From: Davidsoniella eucalypti
Taxonomy: Eukaryota > Ascomycota > Sordariomycetes > Microascales > Ceratocystidaceae
Length of the DNA stretch: 64,000 nucleotides
Reading direction: 5' to 3'
NCBI GenBank assembly: GCA_004009845.1
Contig: RMBW01000034.1
Span: forward strand, 124,001 to 188,000
The position numbers and the translations under genes were made by a program. Positions 46,128 to 57,972 of this stretch are shown here, piece after piece; positions within the stretch are counted from its first letter, which is position 1; each line of letters starts with the position of its first letter. The notes below the pieces were generated by a model. The model was not told where the DNA came from, did no database searches, and saw only the letters and a list, made by a program, of their open reading frames with translations.

Positions 46128-48430
46128 GGTGAGAGCGGTAGGGGTAATGCGTGTAAGGATAAAGTAAGAGTGTAGAAGACGATGGAGTTGATGCGAGGCT
46201 GATGTTATTCGGACTACCAACAACCAAACAAGATGGACGAGATGGTTGCGCGGATGGGGAAGAAAAAAGGGAGGGAAAGACGAAGGAGAAAGAACCAGGA
46301 GAATGCGAGCTAATGTACATTTGTATTCGCTCAAGCGGCAGGAAGGCCCAGTCTAGCCTCAGCGTCAAACAGAAGGTACGCTGTTTCCTGGCGCAACGGA
46401 ATGTGGTCAACAAACAGGTTGGTGTAATTTGGCGGGGTGGCGGGCAGACCTTTTGCATTTACACTGTGAAGTCCACTGTAGAGACCGCTGTAGAGCCCAC
46501 TGTAGAGCCCACTAAACAGGCCTGTCTGCTGCCACTACAAGCAGCGTAATGCGTGTGTCTTGGCAGCTTGAGCTCTAGGCTACCCATGAAGCCCGTCTTA
46601 TCGTAGCTAAGCTAGCCAAGCTCAGCTAAGCTCTTGATTTATTGAGAATCAAACACGGCAAAGAGAACCCGCTCTCGCTAGCTTTCGTTCGTTCGCCTCA
46701 TCTCGACTAGATTTATCTCGCCAGCCAACGCCGACCAACTCAAAAGCCCGCCTGTCATGCGGATACAGCGCATACCGCTCTTTCATCGCCATTTCATGCT
46801 GTCATTCATGCTCGCCATGCTACAGTTCAGGCTAGATTGATACGCAAATGATAGCATTGCTTCTTCCAGTGCTGCAGTGCTTGCTTCTGAAACAACCAGG
46901 GCATCCTTATCTCTTATCTTGGCTGATCTAGTCCGTAGAGCACAGCGCTTTCCAACCTGCTTCTTGCGATGCGTGCATTGTCTCTCTGGCGCTCTTAGAT
47001 CTGCTGTCACTTCTTCACCTACTATATATTCAGTTACAGCGCCCGACCGCGCTAATTCTACGCTGGTATTGCATGTACCGATCTCACTGATTCTATGCCG
47101 CTGCTTTCCCTCTCTGGGCTCCGGTGATCTCATTCAAGCTTTTGTATCGTAGTAGTGTATCAGTTGTCAACCAGCTCTGGACTTCTCCAGGCCACAGCGT
47201 AGATCTTATCTGTGCAGGTACGTGGGGAGAGCATTACATTTCGGCTTCTGGGGCTTCAAGAGATGATCATGAATAGACAATCCGGCCCAGTTCTGCTAAC
47301 CACCTTCTAAGCTAAGCGAAATATCGCATTGCCAGCCCACAATCTTGTCAAAGTGTAGGCATACGTTTGGTCCATGCATAAATTAGTACAACATACATAC
47401 GGAATAGTACAAAGTTTTTCCCCTAGGCATATCTGTACGCTTCACTAACCCTTGTTTTATCCCATACCCCAGCCTTTTTTATTTGGTTGACACCATCATC
47501 ATCATCGCAACCACAATCACCTGGTCAGTACACTGAACGCCTTTTAACAGCCCTTTGGGGCCGTGGTTATCCCCATATCAAAGTTCCTAAATGGGCTAAA
47601 TTCTGTCCCTTCTCCCTCTTCAACCAGAGACCATCACAGTCCGGCCAGACCGAATTGCCAATGACGATGCTGTTGAGATATCGCCCCCCTCCAGAAGAAG
47701 AGAGCGCCCCTCCACGCTAAACAAAAACCACCTTCTGTTTCTTTCCGCCCGGCCCCCTGCGTGATGCTTGCTGCCTTGACAACGGATTAAACCCAACACA
47801 ACGTCAAATGGAAGAAATGATAGCAGAACGAAGTAGTAGTTATATCAACACTGCCAGTTGAAATAAGTCATCTGACTACTAACCTTGATTCCTTCTTTCT
47901 GTTCCACGCCCTTCGTAATTGTCCCCCTCCAGCCAGCCTTTCATTACATGGTTGACTAACAGATACTCTGGTCAGCCAAAGCCGGGTTTCGTATGCTTGA
48001 AAATCAAGTACATACAAATGTTCTCGCCCTAATCTAACTCTGTCGATTTCTCCAGCTTCTTGGTTCTTTATCCCAAACCCCAACCATTCTAATTCTTGAA
48101 TGACCATCAGGGTTCTCAGTCTCATGAACCAAATATATTGGTATTAGAAACAAAGTATTATTGATCTTGATGAAACAATTTCAATACGACAAAAAAAGGC
48201 ATACAATACCGGGGATGCATCATAACACAATATAGTTTGATCAAAACAATCAACGGATATCAAAAAGTACATCTCAACATACAACACGGAATTCTCATGC
48301 CACCATAACACTACTTGTGTCTGTGTACTAAATCTTGTTCGGCAATTTCAAACTTAATAAACTAACACGGAACGTGCTGCCTAGATAGTAATAGTAACAA
48401 GAATAAAGAACAATTACACTAAAAGTAAAT
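46128..48430. other. gene-free region upstream of the carboxypeptidase gene
   Basis: The first few hundred bases are its pyrimidine-rich leader and promoter. A small tandem repeat of ACTGTAGAGCCC-type units lies at 46472-46515, and short AGCTAAGCT-like direct and inverted units at 46605-46640. A 116-codon minus-strand frame (46783-47133) begins with ATG but shows no domain, and I do not call it. Otherwise nothing is recognised. Confidence 0.4.
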
Positions 48431-48449
48431 CCCCCCCCCCCCCCCCCCC
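48431..48449. repeat. C19 homopolymer
   Basis: Nineteen consecutive C bases on the plus strand. A G12 run follows at 48543-48554. Together they are the longest G/C runs in the window; either may also be a sequencing or assembly weak point. Confidence 0.9.
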
Positions 48450-48550
48450 AAGATCATCATCATCCCCCTTCTTATCCCAAGAAGTCTTCTTCACAGTCCT
48501 CAAACGCATCATCTTCGCCTCCCTCAGGCTCAGACAAGTCTCGGGGGGGG

Positions 48551-49130
48551 GGGGACGTAGGGTTCTCACCGGATGCCGGAGCGTTTGTTAGATACACAAG
48601 CAGAGTACCAACTGAGCTTCCTGTAGTGAACAGCTGCCCTAAGACGGAGATTGTGTCTTGCGTAGCCCATACGACAGCGACACATCATGTCATGGAGGAG
48701 GCGTCTTCAGGCCAAGGAAGGTGCCAAGTACCTCTATTGCCGGTCGACTCGCAGGACCTTCGATTTGGACTGCAAGCAAAGTGGCCGCAATGTCCGGGAC
48801 GTCCGCTCGTCGGCCAACTACGGCAATGTCGTCGAGGTTAGGCCACGACCTCCTCTCCTGGTCCTAATGTTCCCTTGAAGCTTTCTCCACAAGCTTCCTC
48901 ATTCCCCCCAGGCTGAAGAACCCTCTGAGGACACAAATCTGTTTCCATCGTTGGTCACAAGGATGGTAGGTTCATTGTATGCCCAAGAGGTTTCCCAGAA
49001 GAGATCCGTCCTATAACTCCTCACGGAGTCTCTCATGATGTTTCGCAAATCATATTAACCCTAACCCTTGTTAATATCAACATCACTAACCGTCTTGTAT
49101 TACTTTCTTCAACTAATTAATACATCTTTT
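48551..49130 (+). other. possible unrecognised gene remnant
   Basis: Right after the G12 run, one frame stays open for about 95 codons ('VGFSPDAGAFVRYTSRVP' onward, to about 48839), a second overlaps it from 48658, and a third (about 48930-49130) includes 'GHKDGRFIVCPRGFPEE'. GC content here is well above the flanks. The composition looks protein-like but no family is recognised, and the phase changes mean introns or frameshifts. A decayed gene or transposon fragment is the most likely reading; chance is possible. Confidence 0.25.
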
Positions 49131-49575
49131 GAAGACGATATAAATGAGAACTTTTTATTTGGATTATCCGTCGATACCTTAGTAATAAATAATATGATAT
49201 CGCAAACAATAAGAAACCAAAAAAAGCTAGAAAAAAAATACACTAGGATGGAAAATGAGGAAAAAGAATGTTGCAAGAATAAAAGAGAAGACGAAAAGAA
49301 AAAAGTATTCATCTTCCTCGATTTGTTTTCGTGAGAGAAAAGAAAGATATTAACCACCTATATACCGATATTGAGTAATGAATGTATAAAAAGTCCATGT
49401 TTTGCGTTCATCGTCAATGCATTTCCATTAATTCTTTTTTTCCCATTGACAAGTTCTATCCCCCAAAAAAGTGTGCCATGACATCATCCCGTCGTTTCAA
49501 AAAAGAATTGATGTCATATTAATGCCTACGGTTTCTTTTTTTTTTCCTCATGATTTCATATATATCTCATTTACC

Positions 49576-52500
49576 TTATGAAACTTCATCGTCATCAAGA
49601 TCTAGACGAATCTCCTTGACTGGTTGTTCTTCGGTCTCAGTGTCTTCTAGCATGTTCGCCGTCAAGTTGAGATGTGGCGCTGTAGTCGCGTCATCGTCAT
49701 TGTATATCGCATCCGCACTGCTGGAAGCACCGTCATCTTGATCGGCAAACAAGTTGATACTTTCATCGCCGCCGAGTGCAAAGCTTCCTACACTGCCGTC
49801 GGCGTTCATCGAGGCAATCTCGCTTCCGGAGTCAATGTGAGCGTCATCACTGTTGTAACTTCCGAGTGCCTTGTTATCGTCCGCTGGTGGTGGAATAGAC
49901 TCCGAGGCTGTCAAGCTGTTGAAGCTCCAATTAGGCTCAATAGACTTTCCTACACTGAATGTGTTCATCGGCTCTTCATCCTCAATGCTATTGTGGATAG
50001 GCCGGGAGAAAGACGAGAAGCCTTCATCGGAGCTTGAGGTGTTTCGCTTAGCCTTCCGGAGTGGTGACCGTATTGAGACGCCTTGGTCATCATCACTCGA
50101 GGAGGCATTCTCATCATCGAAAGCCTTGATGAGGTTTTCGAAACGAGGTCCACCTAAGACAGTGTCTGTGCGGCGGCGGTAGAATAATAGGTAGGCTGCT
50201 GAGGAAGATAGACCGGCTGGGCTCTTCAATCTAGAAACGGAGGAATCTATCAAAGGGGAAAAAGAGCGTTAGTTCATGTCTGGCCATCAAATATGTGAGG
50301 TTCTAGAGACAATGTCGTTACATACCATTAAAGCTGTACCAGTTACCATCAATGAAGTTCTTTGCTGTAGCTGTGTAATGACCACCACCAAGACCACCAT
50401 AGTGCTCGTCAATGGCTATGAGGTCGTAGATCTCACTCTTGCCAGATTCTTTGTGCAGAACATGTCGTTCAAGATCGAGACCTTCGGTGGGGAAGTCTAC
50501 CTTGTTGTCTAACTTGTCACGACGCCAGCCTGCCGAACTAAACCGTTTCAAGTGACAGATCAGAATGTCCGGGGTCTTCCAGAGATCGAACTTTTTACTA
50601 GCACGGCGATGCTCTTTGCAGCGGGGACAATACCACATGTCTTGCTCAGACAATATTTCAGCCTTTTCAAACTCATCGAGACATTCGTAAAGAGTGATAC
50701 CACGAGACTTGCGAGACTGGCGTTGACTGCGCTTTTTATGCAACTGTGCATCTTTAAGTGTCTCAGGGTCGATCCAAGTTCTAGCACCTTGCGTGTGGTT
50801 GTTTGACTTTCCACGCTGGCCAAAGACCATCTCCCAGGCGCTCTCGTTCCAATCGACAATGATACCTTCGTCGATCCGGACTAGAGGGCCATTATCGGCA
50901 TAAGGAGGTGGCGTGATGTCCTTGCTGTAGGAAGGCTCCTTCTTAAAGTTCTTGGGAGGACGGCCAGCCTTCCGAATAGCACGAGCTGCCTTCTTAGCCT
51001 TCTTACCACGCAGAGCCTTACGACCATTCTTACGCAGAGCCTTCTATACATTTGCCATCAGTAAACGATTACGTACGATTTGAAAGAAACTCGATAGATG
51101 TGAACTTACAGGATCAATGATGTCACCATCGTCAGACTCATCAGCCATGCGTGTTTGGGAAGCCTGAGGTGAAGGGCCATCTTCGCTAGCGCTATCCTCG
51201 CCAGCAGTCATATTATCGCTGCCAGCCGTATCACTATTTTCAGCACTGGAACACTCGGTCGATAGGCGGTCACTAATGGAGTGGAATGTCCGTTTATCAA
51301 CACAGCCCCAGCCTGTAGGAATAGGACCCGAGTTGACATCTCTGAAATAGCATAGAGAGAATAGGTTTTGCAAAATAGGGTCGAGAAGCTCTTGGGTATC
51401 AACCCACTTAGGACGCTGGGTGTTGAACTCCCTTAGCTTGTTGGGATACTCGTTTTTGTCATTTTGAGACGTGGAAGGAGTAGGGACGGGCGAGGAGGTA
51501 GTTGTCGGCTCAGGTTCGAGGCCGCTCATGGTGATATCAACCATGTCATCTTCGCTTTCGATAGACTTCGCAACAACCTTGTTTTCTGATAACTCATCCG
51601 AGGATACCAGAACATTATCACTGTCAATGGGCACAGCCTCCTCATGAAGCGTAGACCAAGTTGAAAAAGTAGCAACCTTCTCAAACACCTTACGACGAAT
51701 GGCTTCAACGCTGTAGGCCTCTTCGCGCGTTAGGCAGATGAAATGAGGGGGGCTGACATCAGCCTCTTTACTGAACCCAGCTTGAGGTGAGATGCGATGG
51801 ATAACAGTCACTACCAAGCGATCATATCTAGGATCATCAAATGATGGCTCATTGCTAGTCTCAATGTCGAGCATAGGCTTGTACTTGCTCTTTAAAGGCT
51901 TCGGTGAAAGATTGGTCGGGACCATTTCTAGCTCGTGGAAAGTAGCCTCATCATTACTTTGAATTTCGGATGAAACATCGTCGTTATCTTGGTAAATTTT
52001 GAAGAACTTTCCCTTATACTCCTCAGCACCAAGAAGCCTATCGACAGGAACACCAGTGCGCTCGGAAAGGAAGCTCTTCAAGGCCACCACAGAGCTGTTG
52101 TTGGGTAACTCAGTTTCGATGATTACTGGAACATCATTGAGCGGGAAGAACTTTATGGTCTTGGTCCAGAAAGTATCGATGGGAAGAGGCAATGTTAGGT
52201 TGTTGAATGGGTCGAAGGTGATGCTGACTTTCTTGCAGACAGGGCAATTTAAAGTACTCTTGTACAGGCCAGTGAACAAGTCTGCAATTACGGAGTCGTC
52301 ACGGCGACGTGTAATATCCCAAACTTGTTCAGCCATCTTTGCAATAGATTCAGGATCGTTGATCATCTCATCGGTAGAGTCGGGCTTCTCGATGTAAGGC
52401 TTGCTCTTGACACGACTGAGGTCCTCTTGGAGAGCGTCGAGAAGAAATCCAAGGAACTCTTGAGAGTCGTGCTGCGCATATCCGGCAAAGGATGGGCGAC

Positions 52501-54289
52501 ACTGGCCAACCGTGGACTTGAAATTAGCGGGACGGACGGCGTCGTTGTTGCCTAGGTACATTTGCTTCATGAGCTCACCATAGGTATTGGCCATTCTACC
52601 ATGGTATGCCAGCGGGTTGTCGTAATTGATTTCTGCCTTGTACTCATCGCTGAGGAAGTACTTGGATAACTCTTCAACACTACGAACGCATTGCAATGCA
52701 GAGTTCATGTAACAAGTGTTGCCCAGGTTGCCCAAGCCGACTGCTCCAGTATGTCTCTTTTTCTTGATCAGCTTTGTGCGGCTACGAGCCGAGGGACCAG
52801 CCTCAGAGCTACTGCGACGACTGTCATTCGTTTTCTTGGCCCCTGTGTCGGTGATGCGTAGCGTCTTAGGCTTAACGTTACTGGCCTTGACTGTGAAGCC
52901 AGACACAGAGACACCATCCGAGATTAACTCATCAACAACCATGATAGTGTAGCCGAAGACTGAAAAGGTGCCCAGATTTGACTTGCCATTATACTTGCTA
53001 TCTGGGCCGGTCTGGTCTTTGCAGACTGATGTTTTTTGACTCTTTTTGTAGATTTCCGGTGATACAATCAGTGTAGGCCATGGAAGAGCAGGCTGGCCAG
53101 TATTTTGGGGTGCATAATCTACGGCGGCGACAGCAGGAGAATCCGGAGGAGTCAGGGCGTTGTCCTTGCTTGGCTCTGGTGTAGCTTCAACCGTAAATGG
53201 ATCGGCTGTGTCGACAATCTCGAATTTGATCTTTCGCGATAGAGGGATACTCAGAATCTCCTTCACCTCCTTGATCAAATCTTGGAAGCCAGTATTAGAA
53301 CTACGGACTATTATCAATGGCTTGGCATTCTTGTCTTGGGGAGCCTTGATGGGACCGCTAGGGGAGACGACACGGTGAATTTCCAAGATGGGTGGATAAG
53401 TCTCGAAGTTGATGGAATCAGCAGTTCCACTGCCGTTGGTATCGATGACGTTTCGGGTTATGGGAACCTGGCCATCTTTCAGGCCATACCACTGCATAGT
53501 AAGATCCCAAGCATCGGTGTTGAAAACCTCGAAATCATCAGGCGTCATAAGATTTTCGAGTTCGACGAATTTACGTCCGTCATGGGTGATGTGGACGGCC
53601 TTGATTATGTTCTCGTTATCGACGGGTCCTAGGGTTTCGGAGGTTGTGGTCTTCGAGTTGGGGTTGCCGAGCTCAAGGGCCTTTGTAAGCCATTTCCGTG
53701 AAATAAGGTAACCGACGTCGCCAACTTTCAAGGGTGTGTCTTTGTAGGCCTCAAGAATGGTCTTGATGGTTTTTATTTGTTCTTTGAGGGACAAGACTAA
53801 CAAATGGATGAAATTAGCGACAAATACATAGAGGTGTGGGTGTTCAAGTAGATAAACAAGGGCACAGTCAGACCGATTGTCGATAACATAACATGTGATT
53901 GACCAAGGAAAAGAAAAAAAAACGATGGCGAATAGATGGAGGGATGTGAGCGAGAGCGGAAGGGAGTATTCACGATGCTAGTAGAAGATGACATTGGGTT
54001 ACAACAGTGGTTATGACGTACCTGTGCCATCAAGGAGTGACGCAGAAATCTGAGTCTCGGGTGCAGGATCCAGGCTCATTTCGCGGGGCAGCTCGGTGAC
54101 ATCGTCGTCCGGCATTTTCTTTACGATCTGGGACTGCTGCTGTTGTTGTGACTGTTGTTGTTGTTGTTGTTGATCAGACTTGTCGGAAGCAGCCGCCATC
54201 TCGATATCGTGGTTGTCGGGATCCATACTGGAAGCACGTCTTTTTAATGGTGAAGAAGCTCTGTGATAGCCTTCTCCGTCTCCGGCCAT
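49576..54289 (-). CDS. UBP12: ubiquitin carboxyl-terminal hydrolase, UBP12/USP4-15 type
   Basis: At least 1447 residues from four exons: 54022-54289, 51110-53796, 50326-51043 and 49576-50246; the junctions at 53797-54021, 51044-51109 and 50247-50325 keep the frame. After a Gln-rich N-terminal stretch comes a DUSP domain ('KVGDVGYLISRKWLTKAL'), then a ubiquitin-like region, then the USP catalytic domain: Cys box 'GLGNLGNTCYMNSALQC' (catalytic Cys near 451), 'YAQHDSQEFLGFLLDALQED', zinc Cys pairs 'CPVC' and 'WYCPRCKEHR', and His box 'HYGGLGGGHYTA'. A Lys-rich insert ('KALRKNGRKALRGKKAKK') lies at the start of exon 3. The tail is acidic and ends 'EIRLDLDDDEVS'. The enzyme removes ubiquitin from proteins. 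The start is uncertain: 54289 is the first in-frame ATG, yet a coding-like frame stays open to 54823. Confidence 0.92.
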
Positions 54290-54823
54290 CAGCGCACCTA
54301 GAGTGGCTCTTAGTGGGGTGGACACTGAATCAAAGCCCGGGTAATCGCTGTGGATGGAGGCTTCGAGATCCGTGACAGTTCCAGGTGTAGACGGGGTCGA
54401 CGAGGCTCCGAACTGGGGCTTGTGCAGCGAAATCGAATGGGAGGCTGGCGGGTGGTAGAGGCTGCTGTGCTTGGAAGGGGCGTCTTGCAGGTCGAGATCG
54501 TCGTCGTTGTCAAGCGAGGCAGTGGTGGTAGCAGTGGAAGCAACAGTGGCAATAGCGGGTTTTGCAGGCTGGTTAGAGCCGTCACCAGTAGCAGCGATAG
54601 TTGTGGTGGAGGTAGAGGTGGAGGTAGAGGGCGAATCAGCAGTTGCTGCATCAGCAGCAGCGTCGTCCTCTCCCAGCGATAATGCAGGCGACGCGGTGCG
54701 AGAAGGGTCGGAGGAGTCGAGTCCGGGGTCTGGATGAAGGCCGGAGCCTGGTAGGCGGGTAATCTTTCTTTTCTTTAAGGAAGACGTCGTGTCGGTGAGC
54801 TGCCTTGCGTGCAGCTCGAGGCG
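54290..54823 (-). other. in-frame open extension of the deubiquitinase without an ATG
   Basis: 178 codons upstream of the first in-frame ATG are open and in phase with exon 1, bounded by TGA at 54824-54826. The translated stretch is rich in Ser, Thr, Ala and Asp and contains 'TSSLKKRKITRLPGSGL' and 'PGTVTDLEASIHSDYPGFDS', which look coding. There is no in-frame ATG. The first ATG on this strand here (near 54651) opens a 113-codon frame in another phase. An unseen upstream exon, a non-AUG start or a 5' leader are the alternatives. Confidence 0.5.
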
Positions 54824-57800
54824 TCAACGAAGGGAAGCAAAAAGAAGAGAGGTTTATTTCCCCCCAAAGAAAAGAAGAAAAACAGCCAGCCGATGGCTAG
54901 TGAAAGCAGAGAATAAAAAGTACAGAGCCGGAGATACAGAGCAGAAAAATAAAGAGTGTGGGAAGGGGAGGAAAAAAGAGTAGAAAACAGATAAATGATA
55001 TCGCCTATGGCACAACAGTAGCAATAAGCCGGGCAGTAAACGGCAAACGACAAGCCAACAAGGGAGGGATTGGTTGGACAAGGCGGAAAGAAAAAAAAAG
55101 AAGAAAAAAAAGAAAAAAAACGTAAAGAACTAGTTAATATAAGGACAGCCCAATGACTTGCTGGAACACAAGCCAACGCTTCACTGATTTTCTTCCGCTG
55201 CGATGAGACGAAAACAGCTTGCAGGTTTGTAGAAGAAAAAAAAAGAAGCGAAATGCAATATAGAGAAGAGTTGCCGTTGTCAGCCAAAATGCTTGTCTTT
55301 TTTTTTTTTTTACAGCAGAGAATTATCCAAGTAAAGACAGGATAAAAACGCCCTATTCAGGTGAGAGAAAGCGAGTTCTTTCTTCGTTCGTTTTCTTTTG
55401 GTCGTCAGCTTCGACACTAGCAACGATGGGCGATGATTGGATTCCGGGACAAGAATCAGAAGAGAAAAAAAGAGCAGAATCTCTAGTGTTTCTATTCGCT
55501 AGATAGCACTTATTGTTTTTTTTGCTTGTTGTGGATCATTTTTTTGTTCTTCTTGATCGAGCGGACGAAAAAAAAAAAAACCTTAAGAAAATGTGGTGGG
55601 TATTTCGTTTCTATTTTATTTTTTCGTACCTAAATGTGGGGATTTCTAGAGAAGATGAAAAGAGGAGGAAGAAAAGTAGAAAAAAAAGTCTTCGCCTGTA
55701 TTTTTTAATGTTCTAGTCAGAGCGCTTTTTTGACCAGGGACAAAAAAAACAAACACTAATTCAACGATCCCCCAACAACTAGATAAGTAAAAATCACGAA
55801 CAAAATCTCCATTAGCTAAAAGAAAAGGCCATCTTGGTAACTATCGATATTATAGCCACATATATTCAACCACCTGCTATTGTCACGTATTACCATTGCT
55901 ACACTAATTAGCACGGGGCTTTCAAATGTCGTCGTATAGCTTAGCTGATATAATGCATCGTCTCTAAGCCGCAGTGAAACAGGCCAACAACGCTTGTGAT
56001 AGCCGACAGAAGCATTTTCCAGTTTCCAATGCTACCCTTTTTTCCTCCTCTCGTTCTGCACGTAATAGTTCGACTCATAGCAAATCCCTGGAAGCCACCA
56101 AATCCAAGCCAAAAACGGCATCTTGACCAACTATGTAGTGAGTTAGCATCAACTTATCATTTCCAAGCATAGGAAGCAAGTAAGCCTACGGCCAAGACTG
56201 TCCAACTGCTTGAACCTACCCTACAAACAGGATCCCAGCTTGATTGCATGTCTGTATCTGGTGCTTTGGCCTACACATAATCCAGCCAAGATGTCTAGTA
56301 ACAATGAAGCCGTTGTCTTGGATTTCTTATTTCTTAGTGTAAAGCTAACAGTGTAAAAATTCACAGCATACATAAACGGGACGACGCATATGCGCAAACA
56401 AAATACCTACAGATACTTACTTCACACACACAATGTGATGCCAATTAGCGGTGAAGTTATTTCTAATCAATCCACTAAAAGAAGCAAGGCAGAAGCATTG
56501 TGATTTCCGAACCTTGTTTGTATACGTTGACTTGTATATTCAAGTAAAGTATGCGAAAATCATCCCGTGGTATCAAACGAAACCCGTCCAATAGAAGACA
56601 TCTAGAACAGCGTTTAGGATGTTCCTAGATATGAAAAAAATGGTCAATTAACAAAGGAAATATAAAAGACAGGTATGGCAATCAATTACATGCACAGTCA
56701 AACGAAAAGAAGAAAACAAACTTGTACATTCACGCACTTCATGTGCAATTTTTTCTCTTGTCTTCATTACTTGAAAGATATAGAAAATAACACAGAAATA
56801 TAGGTTTACACAAAGAAATACAAAATGGAACACAGATACGTTGATGACAGAATGTGTGGCATATTAGCCACTCAGAGATAGATTTAACTATACCATATAA
56901 AGAAAAAGAAAACAAAAAGGAAATACCGAATGAAATCTGTATCAGATTCATATTCCCAAGACACAATGAAAATAAAATAAATAAAAAAGACAACACAGAT
57001 CTTGCATTGGGTCTGTGGGAGCTAACCAATATGCGGTGAAGGAGAAGAAAGAACAAGAGATAAAAAAGTGAGTTGGTAAATAATCGTACAAGACCTTGGA
57101 TGATAAAATGATATGAAGGGGTCCTGTTGTCTGAAGGGGAGGATGGATGGGTACGGTGAACAACAGTATTTACCCCGTCAAGCATGGTTCGTCGTCCAAG
57201 GAAAGAGAAGAGAAAGATGAAGAGGTGGGAAAATGTGCAACGATATGAGGAAAAAGTCAAGAACAAAAAGAAGCCTGATAGCATGTATGCGTAGGGGAAA
57301 AAAAGATGCCTTATGAAGGCTAAGGCGCCACCGATTTTTGTGATCCAGAGACAAAATAAAAAGGACAAAGGAACGTGACAAATGAGATGATATAGCCGTG
57401 TGTAGACTTGCTGGTTGTGTGTCGATGTCGAGTGTAGAGTAGTGGTTGATGAGATATTGATGGCGGTAAGGTGAGAATGAGATTGCTGTAACCAGATACT
57501 AGTAGACAAGGCAATGTAAATGAAGAGAAAGGGAGTATCGAAAAAAGATAATGAAAACAATGGTATCTTCAACCAAAAAGGAATAAAAAAGGATCATGTC
57601 CCTGCGGACGAATCGTCTACCAGCAAGAGAAAAGAAAACATGTTTGAACAGAAAGCAGTATAACCTCCCAAAGATATAATGAAAAAGAAAAAAAAACAAA
57701 GGTATAGAGAGACCCCTGAAAGGAAATAGAAAAGAAAAAAAAGTAAATGGCAAGTGTTAAAACAGGCAACGTGAGAGAAAATGCAAGTCGTTCGTAGGAT

Positions 57801-57972
57801 CATCCATAAACCCGAAGTCATACTCGTTTCTGCTGTCACTGCAAAGGATAGAGAGTGAATATACAACAAGAGAGAAGTCAAAGGAAAAGAACATTAAGCT
57901 TGAAACTTGATAGCACCACCGTTGTAGTGTATATATAAGTTAACGAAAGCTGTGATGCCGAGCGTGTCATGA
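54824..57972. other. intergenic region with extreme purine/pyrimidine strand bias
   Basis: Mostly A/G on the plus strand, so T/C on the sense strand of both flanking genes. The 54.8-55.7 kb part is the leader and promoter side of the deubiquitinase gene; 56.6-57.9 kb is downstream of the phosphodiesterase stop. Long minus-strand frames here (277 codons at 56739-57572, 170 codons at 54775-55287) arise because stop codons are purine-rich and therefore rare on a pyrimidine strand. No gene is supported. Confidence 0.55.

Noticed and set aside
46783..47133. 116-codon minus-strand frame starting with ATG
   Set aside because: Basic, slightly transposase-like composition, but no definable motif or terminal repeats; not enough for a call.
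54775..55287. 170-codon minus-strand frame upstream of the deubiquitinase
   Set aside because: Same compositional artefact; no ATG start, and it overlaps the probable leader.
56739..57572. 277-codon minus-strand frame with many Phe/Leu residues
   Set aside because: It starts with TTG, has no domain, and lies on a pyrimidine-rich strand where stop codons are rare by composition. Poly-Phe/Leu content follows from T/C-rich DNA.
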